Origin: Suttonella sp. R2A3
GTDB taxonomy: Bacteria > Pseudomonadota > Gammaproteobacteria > Cardiobacteriales > Cardiobacteriaceae
NCBI RefSeq assembly: GCF_021513215.1
Contig: NZ_CP090975.1
Location: forward strand, 1-64,000
DNA: 64,000 nt
Direction of reading: 5' to 3'
Position numbers and translations under genes: made by a program. A model generated the notes under the pieces. It made no database searches, had not been told where the DNA came from, and saw only the letters and a list, made by a program, of their open reading frames with translations. Shown one piece after another: positions 8,461-17,671 of the stretch (positions are counted from its first letter, which is position 1; every line of letters starts with the position of its first letter).

Positions 8461-9875
8461 GTGCAGCGTTAGCCGATTTAGGCGAGCGTTTGCCCGACCT
8501 GTTGATTATTAGTGAGGTGGCGCGTGAGGCGCCACAAACGCTTGAGGAAACGCGTCACCGACTATCTGGTGCCGCGCTCGCAGTCGTTTACCCAAGCAAC
8601 AGCCAAGAAATCTCTGACATATTGCGTTGGGCAAAAGCGCACGATTTAGCGATTATTCCACAAGGTGGCGCGTCGTCGCGCAGCGCGGCAGCGCTGCCCA
8701 CCGATGCGCGTAAGCATGTCGTGATGCGCTTTGATCGGCTCAATCGTTTGCGCGGGATTAATGTTGCTAATGCAACGATGGTGGTTGAAGCTGGGATGAC
8801 CCTTGCTGAGGCGCAGCATTACGCAGCAGAGGCGGGGCTTTATTTACCGCTAAGCCTGGGCTCAGAGGCGTGGTGTACGATTGGTGGTTGTATTGCGCAT
8901 AACGCGGGTGGGGTTAATGTGTTGCGCTATGGCAATACCCGAGATCAAGTACTGGGTTTGGAATATGTACTTGCTGATGGACGAATCGTTAATGACTGTC
9001 ATGGGCTGCGTAAAAATAATACTGGCTACGCGCTGGAACCATTGATTATCGGTTCAGAAGGTACATTGGCCGTGGTCAGCGCGGCAACCCTCAAATTAGC
9101 GCCAGCTGAGCGCAGTAGTTTAAGCGTTCTGATTCATCTCTCCGATATGGATGAGGTAATCTTAGCATTGGCTAAAGCCAGAGCGCATTTTGGACAAAGC
9201 ATCAGCTCGTTTGAGTTTATGGATAGTCTCTGCTTGCGTTTGGCCGCTGACGAACACCCAGAACTCGCTCGGCCGTATGATCTTGATAAACCAGGTTTTC
9301 ATGTGCTGCTGCGGATTGCTGAAAATCATGAAAATACCGGTTTAACAGGGGCTATGAATGCATGGTTGAACGTGCTGCCGACCCAGCAAACTTGCTTAAG
9401 TGGTGAACGCTTATCGGAAGAAACGCTGTGGCAATGGCGGCATGCGTTAGTTGCCGCTGAAAAAAGTCAGGGGTTGGTGTTAAAACACGATATTGCGGTG
9501 CCAATTGATCAGCTAACCTGTTTTATCCGCCGTGCAGCAATGTTGGTGGCTAGGCATCTGCCGGAGGCACGCCCTTATCCATTCGGGCATGTGGGTGATG
9601 GCAATATTCATTACAATATTCTGAAACCCGTAGATGCTGATGATCAGGCGCTCGCGCCTTATCAAGAAGCGATTAGTGAAGATATTCATCAGTTGGCTGT
9701 TGAGCTTGGTGGTACGTACAGCGCTGAACATGGAATAGGCTTGTTTAAAACCGATTTGCTGGCGCGTTACACCGATCCAGCAGCTTATTCGTTGATGCAA
9801 CAGATCAAGCAGGTTTTTGATCCAGAGAATCGTTTAAATCCGGGAAAATTATGGGGAGAAAGGAATGAGCGCTGA
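8457..9875 (+). CDS. FAD-linked oxidoreductase of the GlcD / D-2-hydroxyacid dehydrogenase type
   Basis: A 472-residue flavoprotein of the vanillyl-alcohol-oxidase superfamily. An N-terminal FAD-binding type 4 domain ([50 protein letters not shown]) is followed by a C-terminal cap domain with [13 protein letters not shown] and EHGIGLFK. These are hallmarks of GlcD, D-lactate and D-2-hydroxyglutarate dehydrogenases. Substrate is not resolvable here. D-2-hydroxyglutarate or D-lactate are reasonable guesses, since no glcE or glcF subunits accompany it. It overlaps argC by four bases and folD by 11. Confidence 0.85.
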   Translation: MSAALADLGERLPDLLIISEVAREAPQTLEETRHRLSGAALAVVYPSNSQEISDILRWAKAHDLAIIPQGGASSRSAAALPTDARKHVVMRFDRLNRLRGINVANATMVVEAGMTLAEAQHYAAEAGLYLPLSLGSEAWCTIGGCIAHNAGGVNVLRYGNTRDQVLGLEYVLADGRIVNDCHGLRKNNTGYALEPLIIGSEGTLAVVSAATLKLAPAERSSLSVLIHLSDMDEVILALAKARAHFGQSISSFEFMDSLCLRLAADEHPELARPYDLDKPGFHVLLRIAENHENTGLTGAMNAWLNVLPTQQTCLSGERLSEETLWQWRHALVAAEKSQGLVLKHDIAVPIDQLTCFIRRAAMLVARHLPEARPYPFGHVGDGNIHYNILKPVDADDQALAPYQEAISEDIHQLAVELGGTYSAEHGIGLFKTDLLARYTDPAAYSLMQQIKQVFDPENRLNPGKLWGERNER

Positions 9876-10740
9876 AGTGATTGACGGTAAAGCGTTTGCC
9901 GAGAAAATTCGTGAACAAGTGGGCGAAAACACGGCAGAATTTATCGCTCAAGGTGGTGTGCAGCCAGGGCTTGCAGTAGTGCTGGTTGGCAATGATCCGG
10001 CGAGTGAAGTGTATGTGGCGAATAAAAACAAACAGGCTGAAGCGGTGGGCTTTTATAGCGTTGCCCATTACCTGCCAGAAGATACCACCCAAGATGCGTT
10101 GATGGCACAAGTCGAAGCGCTGAATGCTGATCCACGTATTCATGGTATTTTGGTGCAATTGCCGCTGCCCAGCCATTTAGATAGTGATGCGGTCTTAAAC
10201 GCGATTGACCCTGATAAAGATGTTGATGGTTTTCATCCGGTCAATATCGGTCGCCTATGGAGTGGGCAAAGCGCGCCTGTTCCTTGTACACCACTGGGTT
10301 GCTCATTATTGCTTAAAGAGCGCTTAGGTGATTTGGCTGGAAAAAAAGCGATCATTATTGGGCGTTCGAATATTGTTGGTAAACCGATGGCAGCGTTATT
10401 GCTTGCCGCAAATGCCACTGTGACCATTGCGCATTCTAAAACGCCTGACTTACCGGGTTTGTGTCGTGAGGCAGATATTGTTGTCGCTGCGGTAGGGCGT
10501 GCAGAGATGGTGCAAGGGGACTGGATTAAACCGGGTGCGATTGTGCTGGATGTGGGTATTAACCGTATTGAGCGTGACGGTAAGAAAAAATTGGTTGGCG
10601 ATGTGGATTTTGCGAGTGCGAGTGCGATTGCAGGCGCGATTACCCCTGTGCCCGGTGGCATCGGCCCAATGACCATTGCTTGTTTGCTGCGTAATACGCT
10701 AACTTGCGCAAAAACCATCGATAATCGCCTGAACACTTGA
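9865..10740 (+). CDS. folD: Bifunctional methylenetetrahydrofolate dehydrogenase/cyclohydrolase
   Basis: FolD interconverts 5,10-methylene-, methenyl- and 10-formyl-tetrahydrofolate with NADP+, feeding purine and formyl-methionine synthesis. The 291-residue protein shows the catalytic YVANKNK segment (Tyr50, Lys54/56), QLPLPSHLD, the [12 protein letters not shown] loop, PCTPLGC, the [17 protein letters not shown] nucleotide-binding loop and [18 protein letters not shown]. Its ATG lies within the end of the FAD oxidoreductase gene, with GGAGAAAGG as ribosome site. Confidence 0.97.
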   Translation: MSAEVIDGKAFAEKIREQVGENTAEFIAQGGVQPGLAVVLVGNDPASEVYVANKNKQAEAVGFYSVAHYLPEDTTQDALMAQVEALNADPRIHGILVQLPLPSHLDSDAVLNAIDPDKDVDGFHPVNIGRLWSGQSAPVPCTPLGCSLLLKERLGDLAGKKAIIIGRSNIVGKPMAALLLAANATVTIAHSKTPDLPGLCREADIVVAAVGRAEMVQGDWIKPGAIVLDVGINRIERDGKKKLVGDVDFASASAIAGAITPVPGGIGPMTIACLLRNTLTCAKTIDNRLNT

Positions 10741-10825
10741 GATTTTTATCTTAAACCAAGATAATATGATCTTTAATACTTTTTTTATATGATATGAGCC
10801 GCAGCGCGGCAGAAGGATATAGCTG

Positions 10826-11356
10826 ATGAGTGAAGAAATCGGACTGTTTTACGGAAGTACCACAGGAATGACCGAAGATGTCGCCTTTCAAATTGAGAAA
10901 ATTGCTCAAGAAGAACATGGCGTGACCTTAACGCCAATCAACATCATTGATTTGGATGATCCAAACGATATGTTTCTGTATACCCACATCATTTTAGGGA
11001 TGCCGACTTGGAACTACGGCGAGTATCAAGATGATTGGGAAATGGTGGTTGATCAAATCGCCGGCACTGATTTAAACGGTAAGACGATCGCTATGTTTGG
11101 CCTTGGTGATGCAGTCGGCTATCCGGAGTATTTCTTAGACGCGATGGGGATGCTTGCTGAACAACTCGAAGCGCAAGGGGCAACCTTTGTTGGCGAGTGG
11201 CCAGCTGATGATTATAAATTCAGCGCTTCGAAAGCAATAAAGAAAAATGGCAAATTGATTGGCTTAGGCGTGGATGAAGACAGCGAGCCAGAAAAAACGA
11301 CTGAGCGTCTACAAGCTTGGCTGACCTACGTTCTGCCACTGCTTGGCGCTAAATAA
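10826..11356 (+). CDS. fldA: Long-chain flavodoxin
   Basis: An FMN-binding electron carrier. The phosphate loop is YGSTTGMTE at about residues 9-17. Isoalloxazine-flanking segments GMPTWNYGEYQDDWE and FGLGDAVGYPEYFLDAMG are present. The roughly 20-residue insertion typical of long-chain flavodoxins brings it to 176 residues. The product is acidic, as expected of flavodoxins. Whether it is the FldA or FldB orthologue is unsure. It stands as a single gene with its own terminator. Confidence 0.9.
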   Translation: MSEEIGLFYGSTTGMTEDVAFQIEKIAQEEHGVTLTPINIIDLDDPNDMFLYTHIILGMPTWNYGEYQDDWEMVVDQIAGTDLNGKTIAMFGLGDAVGYPEYFLDAMGMLAEQLEAQGATFVGEWPADDYKFSASKAIKKNGKLIGLGVDEDSEPEKTTERLQAWLTYVLPLLGAK

Positions 11357-11381
11357 CGCTTTAATTCAAGTTATGTAACAG

Positions 11382-11412
11382 AGCCAAATCGATCAGCTTG
11401 GTTTGGCTTTTC
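11382..11412 (+). terminator. Rho-independent terminator after the flavodoxin gene
   Basis: Arms AGCCAAA (11382-11388) and TTTGGCT (11402-11408) are followed by TTTCTT. The hairpin lies 26 bases after the flavodoxin stop codon. Confidence 0.65.
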
Positions 11413-11499
11413 TTGTGGCTTGATCTCACGATCAGGCCTTTGTTCATTTAACGATTGATGCTCGCCACTCTAAGGCGCGTTCAATGTGTGGAGATAGCG

Positions 11500-12645
11500 A
11501 TGGCAGCAACTCTATGGCACCGCGCGGTAGCGATTTTAACCAGTATTTACGTGCTAAGAATGCTCGGGATGTTTATGATTTTCCCAGTGTTCAGTTTGTA
11601 CGCGACCCGCTTAGAAGGGGCAACGCCGGCTTTGGTTGGGGTGGCTTTAGGGGTTTATGGCCTCACCCAGGCGATGTTGCAAATCCCTTACGGTAAATTA
11701 TCAGACCGCTTTGGCAGGCGACCGTTGATCGTTGTCGGCTTAGGGTTGTTTATTGTCGGGAGCGTGATCGCAGCGATGGCCGATAGCATTACGGTGATGA
11801 TTATTGGTCGCACCATTCAGGGGATGGGGGCGATTTCTGCTGTCACCTTGGCTTTTGCGACGGATGTTGTGCCTAAAGAGCGTCTATCAACCGTGATGGC
11901 GATCATTGGCGGCAGTATCGGGATGGCATTTGTGCTGTCGTTGATTATCGGGCCATTAATTGCTCACTGGATAGGCGTTGATGGCTTGTTTTGGTTGATT
12001 GCCGGGATGACGACTTTAGCCCTGATTTCGGTTTATTTTCTACACGACAGCCGCGGACATAGTGCAAGTGATAGTGAACACACTGCAGCGAATATTGATA
12101 AACGTGGTCTATGGCAAGCCAGCGCAGCAGTATTTGTACTTCACGGCGTATTTTCGGCGACATTTTTAGTCCTGCCTTTTTTATTGGTTGGCGAAGGGCT
12201 TGATAAAAGCGTGCATTGGTGGGTCTATTTACCGGCGAACATTATCGCGATGGCGTTTATGCGGGTTAAAGCAACGCCACATCCGCTGAATTTCGCGATC
12301 AGCTTTATTATCCTGGCGATTGGTTTGGCGCTGATGACGCAAGGATTCTCGTTGTGGGGATTAGGCATTGCCGTAACAGTCTATTTCATTGCGTTTTATC
12401 GCTTGGAAACTGGTTTACCACATTGGGTAGCAAACGTGGCTGACCCACAATCGCGTGGTCAAGCAATGGGCATTTTTTCTACGGCGCAATTTGGCGGCAG
12501 TTTTATTGGCGCAAGCCTTGCTGGCGTACTGTGGCAGCAGATGAACTCGGAATTTAGTGTGCTGATGGCGCTGCTCGTTTGCACAGCTATCGCTGCATTA
12601 GCTTTGCTGTTTATCGGAAAAAAAGCTACACTGAATAAGCACTAA
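11500..12645 (+). CDS. Major facilitator superfamily transporter (YajR-like)
   Basis: A 381-residue integral membrane protein with about 12 hydrophobic segments. The MFS signature GKLSDRFGRRPLIVVG lies in the loop between helices 2 and 3, and GRTIQGMGAISAVTLAFATD is typical of the YajR/drug-efflux branch. No C-terminal cytoplasmic YAM domain, such as in E. coli YajR, follows the last helix. ATG at 11500 is chosen for its GGAGA ribosome site; an upstream in-frame ATG at 11455 has none. An MFS gene beside ssb is also known from Pseudomonas. Substrate unknown. Confidence 0.85.
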   Translation: MAATLWHRAVAILTSIYVLRMLGMFMIFPVFSLYATRLEGATPALVGVALGVYGLTQAMLQIPYGKLSDRFGRRPLIVVGLGLFIVGSVIAAMADSITVMIIGRTIQGMGAISAVTLAFATDVVPKERLSTVMAIIGGSIGMAFVLSLIIGPLIAHWIGVDGLFWLIAGMTTLALISVYFLHDSRGHSASDSEHTAANIDKRGLWQASAAVFVLHGVFSATFLVLPFLLVGEGLDKSVHWWVYLPANIIAMAFMRVKATPHPLNFAISFIILAIGLALMTQGFSLWGLGIAVTVYFIAFYRLETGLPHWVANVADPQSRGQAMGIFSTAQFGGSFIGASLAGVLWQQMNSEFSVLMALLVCTAIAALALLFIGKKATLNKH

Positions 12646-12664
12646 AACATGATTGGAGAACACT

Positions 12665-13173
12665 ATGGCGCAAGGCATCAATAAAGTTATTTTAATTGGC
12701 AATTTGGGCGCAGACCCCGATATGCGCAGCATGCCGAGCGGTGATCAGGTGGCTAATTTGTCGCTGGCAACATCTGATACTTGGAACGACAAGCAAACCG
12801 GTGAAAAAAAGAGCGCACCGAATGGCATCGCGTGGTGGCGTTTCGTAAATTAGCCGAAATTATTGGTCAATATTGCCGTAAGGGCAGTAAATTATACGTT
12901 GAAGGACGCTTGCAAACCCGCAAGTGGACCGATCAAAACGGCGTTGATAAATACAGCACAGAAATCATCGCAGAAAACATTCAAATGCTCGATTCGCGCA
13001 GCGGCGGCAGTGAATCGTTTAGCGGCCCAGGTGCGGGGCAAGGCCAATCGTATGGTAATCAGCAAGGTGGCGGTCAGTATGGCAATCAACCCGCGCAACC
13101 AAACAACAACCAAAAACCTTACGGTCCAGAGATCGATCAATCAGGCTTTGATGACGACGATATTCCGTTTTAA
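12665..13173 (+). CDS. ssb: Single-stranded DNA-binding protein, interrupted by a one-base frameshift
   Basis: SSB coats single-stranded DNA in replication, recombination and repair and recruits partners through its acidic tip. The OB fold starts [19 protein letters not shown] and continues in a second frame with [31 protein letters not shown] Gly/Gln-rich linker leads to the canonical DDDIPF tail. One extra A in the A7 run at 12804-12810 restores the expected [11 protein letters not shown] and gives about 169 residues. Because ssb is essential, a true null is very unlikely. GGAGAA precedes the ATG at 12665. Confidence 0.95.
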
Positions 13174-13209
13174 TTAAGCGATCCTATATGCTGGCAAACT
13201 AGCAAAATG

Positions 13210-13234
13210 AACCCTTGATTATTCAAGGGTTTTT
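13210..13234 (+). terminator. Rho-independent terminator of ssb
   Basis: A perfect 9-base stem AACCCTTGA / TCAAGGGTT (13210-13218 with 13223-13231) with a TTAT loop and a T-rich tail, 37 bases after the ssb stop. Confidence 0.88.
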
Positions 13235-13587
13235 CTACATCAAAGGTTTTCTGATTAACACTTATCAAAACAAAAATGTGTTCGGTATCACCTGATACCC
13301 CGTAAGCTAATCATTTGATTCTCTAGTTTTTCGAAACTATCGTGGCAGGCTCTATATAGTTCCTCAGGTTGCATAGATTGGTAGGGCTCTGAAATCAATC
13401 CATTGAGCAAAATGGATTTGCTATGTCTGATTCTGGTGTCGGCAATGTAGCTTTCAATCGATTAAAACTTTAATGATCTTCATGATATAGGATATTGAAG
13501 GAACAAAGCTGCGGAAAGAAACACATGGAGTTATAGTTTGGAATACAGTTATGTACCTACCATGCAAGAGAAGTCCAGTCACTAGGT
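13235..13587. other. AT-rich gap between ssb and the broken endonuclease
   Basis: About 350 bases without an intact gene. The base composition is clearly more AT-rich than the flanks and resembles the endonuclease remnant beside it. The only coding-like piece I can support is the minus-strand fragment at 13288-13461. Reading 13470-13580 on the minus strand gives short open stretches with no recognisable motif. It looks like decayed acquired DNA. Confidence 0.5.
13288..13461 (-). pseudogene. C-terminal remnant of an unidentified protein
   Basis: The minus strand is open for 57 codons up to a TGA at 13288-13290 and reads naturally as protein. It includes SYIADTRIRHSKSILLNGL and EPYQSMQPEELYRACHDSF, then a Glu/Lys-rich amphipathic end. 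It is preceded by an in-frame stop and has no start codon with a ribosome site. A frame one base off continues upstream with MKIIKVLI, so an indel may separate the two. I do not recognise the family. Confidence 0.35.
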
Positions 13588-14501
13588 TTAGTAAAGAGGA
13601 GGAAGTAGCGTAGACTCATTTTTTATCTCCCTTGGTAGTAAATTTTCCTTTATCACACCTTTTTTGAAAATTGATTTCTTAGTACCTTTTTGTAGGTACT
13701 CAATTACACCAACAAGCTCTTTTGAAAAATCAATTACTATCAGCTCTTTATATGGTCGTGAAAGAGTATAAGTCACATTATAACCCTTTATTCTATATCT
13801 AAATTTAGGTCCACTTATCCATCCTTCCTTAAAACGCTCCTCTTTTGTAAATGAGCCATAATCTTCCGATTCTAAGGGAGTCAAGCGACTTGCTAGTTCG
13901 TGAATTGAGTAGTTTTCACCTGTATCCTCAATTTCAATGAAAATTTCGTTATTTAAGCCGGACATATATATAGGCTTGTTGGGATCCGCATTAATATTTT
14001 CTTTTGCCCATTCAGCGTCAATAAGTGGCTCAAATTCAGTAATGATGGCGGGCATACGAAGAACCGCATCTGATGAATAGTCTTGATGTATGGCTTTCCA
14101 TCAATATCTTGCCAATCTGAATCGTTCTGCTCTCGAACTACTAGAAGGTCAATTCGATTGTGTTTTGCTTTATCTTCCGCGCCGGATTGATAGCCTTTTT
14201 TTGTGGCAAAAACAGCTTTCAAATCAGGAATATCTCTGATTTTTCCGATTAGCTCATCTATTCTCCCCACTGATACCCGAGATTTGTAGTCCTTGCACTC
14301 AATAACGGTTTTATATGTTATTCCGGCTAGTTCGTACTCCCAGTAAAGATCAAACTCCCTTTTAATACCGCAAGAGTCAAGAATTTTCTTGTTTAACTGA
14401 ACCTTAATATTCTTTTGTTCAGTGATACTTTCGGCATCAAGCAACGCTTGCTGGAGCTGCGCTACGAATTGCTCGTAATTTTTACCATCATTATTCAACA
14501 T
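13588..14501 (-). pseudogene. Mrr-like restriction endonuclease, frameshifted
   Basis: The N-terminal part (14501 down to about 14070) contains a PD-(D/E)xK nuclease core of the Mrr/type IV kind: REFDLYWEY, then VIECKDYKSRVSV with the E-x-K catalytic pair, then AVFATKKGYQSGAEDKAK. The C-terminal part (from MPAIITEFEPLIDAEWAK) is in another frame and shows GLNNEIFIEIED and a beta-rich tail. The break lies near 14055-14075 and is not in a homopolymer, so real decay is likely. Restored length is about 304 residues. The start at 14501 is preferred because GGAG precedes it. No methylase accompanies it. Composition is markedly AT-rich, suggesting transfer. Confidence 0.7.
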
Positions 14502-14610
14502 GTGGGACTCCATATAGTGATAAACACTTTTGAGTGTGCGGCCTGCAAAGGATGGATCCTAAGATTGTTAAGATTTTTAATCTTTGATTTTGATCGTTAG
14601 GTGTCAGCGG

Positions 14611-15375
14611 TTAAACCGCTCTGATCGTAATGCCACGCGCTTGCATATATGCTTTAGCTTCAGCGATGCTGTATTCGCCAAAGTGGAAAATGCTCGCAGC
14701 GAGCACCGCGTCGCAGCGGCCCTCGAGTACGCCATCGACCAGATGTTGCAAATTGCCTACGCCACCAGAGGCAATGAGTGGGATAGTGACGTTGTTACTG
14801 ATGGTTGCGAGCAGTCGGTTATCAAAACCACGGCGTGTGCCATCGCGATCCATGCTGGTCACCAATAATTCCCCAGCGCCATAATCGGCCATGCGTTTTG
14901 CCCATTCCACCGCATCAATGTCAGTACGGTTGCGTCCACCGTGGGTGTAAATATGCCAGCTGTGGGTGGCGGTTTGTTTGGCATCAATCGCCACCACGAT
15001 ACATTGATTGCCAAAATGCTCACTCGCCTCACGAACAAATTCCGGATTTTTTACAGCCGCGCTATTAATCGCCACCTTATCAGCGCCCGCGTTGAGCAGG
15101 CGGCGAATGTCTTCAATCGTGCGTACGCCGCCACCGACGGTCAGCGGAATAAAGACTTGAGAGGCGACTTCTTCGACCATATGCAGGGTGGTGTCGCGTT
15201 GATCCGATGAGGCGGTAATATCGAGAAAAGTTATCTCATCAGCGCCTTCATCGTTATAGCGTTTAGCCGTTTCCACTGGATCACCGGCATCGCGGATATT
15301 AACGAAGTTGGTGCCTTTAACAACCCGGCCGTTATCGACATCAAGACAGGGAATAATGCGTTTACATAGTGCCAT
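14611..15375 (-). CDS. hisF: Imidazole glycerol phosphate synthase, cyclase subunit
   Basis: HisF is a TIM-barrel enzyme that, with the glutaminase HisH, closes the imidazole ring from PRFAR and ammonia in histidine synthesis. The 254-residue product has the N-terminal [16 protein letters not shown] phosphate/catalytic segment, [49 protein letters not shown] and [13 protein letters not shown]. It is separated from hisD-hisC by 12 kb and sits last in a minus-strand unit after a glutamine amidotransferase that is not HisH. Confidence 0.96.
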   Translation of the reverse strand: MALCKRIIPCLDVDNGRVVKGTNFVNIRDAGDPVETAKRYNDEGADEITFLDITASSDQRDTTLHMVEEVASQVFIPLTVGGGVRTIEDIRRLLNAGADKVAINSAAVKNPEFVREASEHFGNQCIVVAIDAKQTATHSWHIYTHGGRNRTDIDAVEWAKRMADYGAGELLVTSMDRDGTRRGFDNRLLATISNNVTIPLIASGGVGNLQHLVDGVLEGRCDAVLAASIFHFGEYSIAEAKAYMQARGITIRAV

Positions 15376-15380
15376 AAAGG

Positions 15381-16088
15381 TTAATCCTTGGGGTTAAGCC
15401 AATGCGCGAGGAAGCCATCAAGCCAGGTGCTAATTGGGCCTTCTAATTTGTGGTAATAGCGGTATTGTGCGCTAGCCATTTGCGCACCCGGATGGGCAAG
15501 CTCTTTCGCATCGCGCTGATGCCACATATCGATCTGTGCTTTGGTGGCTTCAGGATGAAATTGAAACCCATAAGCATGATTTCCTAGACGGAAGGCCTGG
15601 TTGGGATATAGGTCACTGGCAGCGAGCTTAACGGCCGTGTCGGGTAGGGTAAACCCTTCGTTATGCCATTGGAAAAATCGCTCAGGCATATTGGCAAAAA
15701 TATCCAAGAAGCCATCAACGGTGGGGTAAATATGATAATAGCCAATTTCTGTCATACGCTCTGGATGACGGGTGACTTGACCACCAAAACTCATTGCCAG
15801 CAATTGTGCGCCTAAACAAATCCCTAAAAATGGTTTTTTGGCTTCAACACAGGCACGAATCCACAGCAGTTCTTGCAAGAGTTCCGGGAGATCTTCGTGA
15901 TCATTGGCGCTCATTTTGCCGCCAAAGACAATTACTGCGTCAAAGGCGTCTAGTTCTGGCAATTCGTCGCCATTTAATGGACACACGCACTGAATCTCAT
16001 GGCCTTGGGCACTAAGACGCTCACCAATTAACCCACTGCTACCGCGAGGGTTGTGTAACACAAAAACCAGACGCAAGCGTTTCGACAT
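15381..16088 (-). CDS. Class I glutamine amidotransferase (GuaA-N-like), partner unknown
   Basis: A 235-residue stand-alone glutaminase domain. The nucleophile elbow is [11 protein letters not shown] (Cys91) and the catalytic His-Glu pair is in GFQFHPEAT (His178, Glu180). It resembles the GMP-synthase-like amidotransferases rather than HisH. Such free-standing proteins include gamma-glutamyl hydrolases acting on polyamine or amine conjugates, so the substrate is open. ATG at 16088 is chosen over the upstream in-frame start at 16133 because it begins one base after the thiolase stop and a typical Rossmann strand ([10 protein letters not shown]) follows at once. Six bases separate it from hisF. 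Confidence 0.8.
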   Translation of the reverse strand: MSKRLRLVFVLHNPRGSSGLIGERLSAQGHEIQCVCPLNGDELPELDAFDAVIVFGGKMSANDHEDLPELLQELLWIRACVEAKKPFLGICLGAQLLAMSFGGQVTRHPERMTEIGYYHIYPTVDGFLDIFANMPERFFQWHNEGFTLPDTAVKLAASDLYPNQAFRLGNHAYGFQFHPEATKAQIDMWHQRDAKELAHPGAQMASAQYRYYHKLEGPISTWLDGFLAHWLNPKD

Positions 16089-16089
16089 A

Positions 16090-17298
16090 TTAGCAAGCTT
16101 TAACCAGTAACGCTGTGCCCATGCCGCCGCCAATACACAAAGATGCTAAGCCTAACTGTTGCCCATCACGACGTAGCCCATAAATGAGTGTGGTGATTAT
16201 GCGGTTGCCTGAGCAACCAATTGGGTGCCCTAAGGCGATTGCGCCACCAGTCGGGTTGGTCTTGTCCATTAATAACCCTGCGTCATACTCATGCTGACTG
16301 CTGAGTTCATAAAGAACGCCAAGCGATTGTGCAGCAAAGGCTTCGTTGAGTTCAATACGCTCAATATCGGCGAAATGGTAGGCGCTGCGCTCAAGCGCCT
16401 GAGCAATTGCTGGAATTGGCCCCATGCCCATCATCGCTGGATCAACCCCGCCTTGACCAGTGCTGATCACTTCTGCGAGCGGGGTTAAGCCAAAGCGCTT
16501 AAGCGCGTCTTCTGAAACCAGTATGATCGCAGAGGCGCCATCGTTAAGCCCAGAGGAATTACCAGCGGTAACGGTGCCATCGTCTTTAAACGCTGGCGAG
16601 AGGGTGGCTAGTTTGTCTAAGCTAGTGTTAGCGCGCACATGCTCGTCTTGGTCAAAGATGCCATGTTCTCTGCCACGAACGACATCTAGCGCAACGATTT
16701 CTTCTTCAAAACAGCCGCTTTCAATCGCTTGTTGTGCTTTTTGTTGTGATTGCAGGGCGAACTCGTCTTGTTCGTTGCGGCTGATGTTGTACACCTGGGC
16801 GATATTTTCTGCGGTAATGCCCATGTGATACTGATTAAAAGCATCAGTGAGTCCGTCGCTCAAGATGGTGTCGGCTAATTGAAGGTTACCCATTTTGTGT
16901 CCGCGTCGCGTTTTGCCCGGTAGTGCGAAAGCGGCATTACTCATCGATTCTGTACCAACTGTCAGCACAACCTCGGCATCGCCAGCTTTAATGTGCGCGC
17001 AGGCATCGAGCACAGCCTTCATCCCAGAACCACAAATCATATTAAGCGTATAAGCGGGCACATCATGTGGCAGGCCAGCGCCAATTGCGACTTGTCGGCC
17101 AACGCCCATGCCGAGACCTGCGGAGAGGACATTACCCACAATCACTTCATCGACATCTTCCGCGCGGACGCCACTTTGTGCCAGTGCGGATTTAGCGGTC
17201 TCCACACCAAGTGTGACAGCACTATGGTTCGCGAGAGTGCCTTGAAAACTGCCAATGGCGGTACGTTTCGCGGCGACGATGAAAATCTTTTGACTCAT
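16090..17298 (-). CDS. Acetyl-CoA C-acetyltransferase (thiolase)
   Basis: A 402-residue thiolase of the AtoB/PhaA type, interconverting two acetyl-CoA with acetoacetyl-CoA in the cytosol. Catalytic residues are visible: Cys89 in LNMICGSGMKAV, the NEAFAAQ motif, the His in GHPIGCSGNRI, and the second Cys in LCIGGGMGTALL. Substrate-loop motifs typical of degradative and biosynthetic short-chain thiolases are present. A GGAGCAGCC ribosome site precedes the ATG. It leads the minus-strand unit thiolase-amidotransferase-hisF. Partner genes for fatty acid or polyhydroxyalkanoate metabolism are not nearby. Confidence 0.93.
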   Translation of the reverse strand: MSQKIFIVAAKRTAIGSFQGTLANHSAVTLGVETAKSALAQSGVRAEDVDEVIVGNVLSAGLGMGVGRQVAIGAGLPHDVPAYTLNMICGSGMKAVLDACAHIKAGDAEVVLTVGTESMSNAAFALPGKTRRGHKMGNLQLADTILSDGLTDAFNQYHMGITAENIAQVYNISRNEQDEFALQSQQKAQQAIESGCFEEEIVALDVVRGREHGIFDQDEHVRANTSLDKLATLSPAFKDDGTVTAGNSSGLNDGASAIILVSEDALKRFGLTPLAEVISTGQGGVDPAMMGMGPIPAIAQALERSAYHFADIERIELNEAFAAQSLGVLYELSSQHEYDAGLLMDKTNPTGGAIALGHPIGCSGNRIITTLIYGLRRDGQQLGLASLCIGGGMGTALLVKAC

Positions 17299-17649
17299 GG
17301 CTGCTCCTTAAAGATCGGACGAAAAATTAAGCATAGGACATCTAAGCACGCTCTGCAATAACTAATCGCAACAAGTCGTAGGCTTATCGTGTCAAGCGCA
17401 TGCTAGGCGTTAGCTCGTGAGACGATCTCGCCCATCAAAAAAACGACGCTGGTGTAATCATGGGCGTCATCATTTTCATTATGATTAACTACGGCCTGAT
17501 CTATATCCTTATTGGCAATACATTAACAAGGGTTCTATTATCATCTTCGTCGTGGCGATTGACTCATTAAAGTATGCACGTAAAAAGTAATCTATAAAAC
17601 CTTTTCTTAATCAAAACCCTTAGGTTAAACCCTAAAGTTTTTTATTTGT
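17299..17649. other. Intergenic region between the thiolase and Ugp-like operons
   Basis: This stretch precedes the ABC transporter operon. It holds a short broken membrane-protein reading frame (17481-17590). After it comes a weak terminator-like hairpin, CCTTAGG pairing with CCTAAAG with one mismatch and then six Ts, near 17618-17643. The first 150 bases show nothing I can name. Confidence 0.45.
17481..17590 (+). pseudogene. Possible small membrane protein, broken by a one-base shift
   Basis: From ATG at 17481 the frame reads MINYGLIYILIGNT. A second frame continues with INKGSIIIFVVAIDSLKYARKK and a TAA at 17588-17590. One inserted base near 17522 would join them into a product of about 37 residues with two hydrophobic stretches and a basic end. 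No ribosome site is convincing and I cannot name a family. It could also be chance. Confidence 0.25.
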
Positions 17650-17671
17650 TTGTCATCTGTTCGTCATAAAA
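17650..17671 (+). promoter_or_regulatory. PHO-box-like site (PhoB) before the Ugp-like operon
   Basis: TTGTCAT (17650-17656), a four-base linker, TCGTCAT (17661-17667) and AAAA form two GTCAT-containing 7-mers spaced by 11 bases. The PhoB consensus is CTGTCAT repeats with AT-rich four-base linkers. E. coli ugp is a known PhoB target, which strengthens the reading. It lies about 50 bases before the first gene. Confidence 0.55.

Noticed and set aside
10755-10785. Fur-box-like GATAAT repeats before the flavodoxin gene
   Set aside because: The match to the Fur consensus is partial and the region is simply AT-rich.
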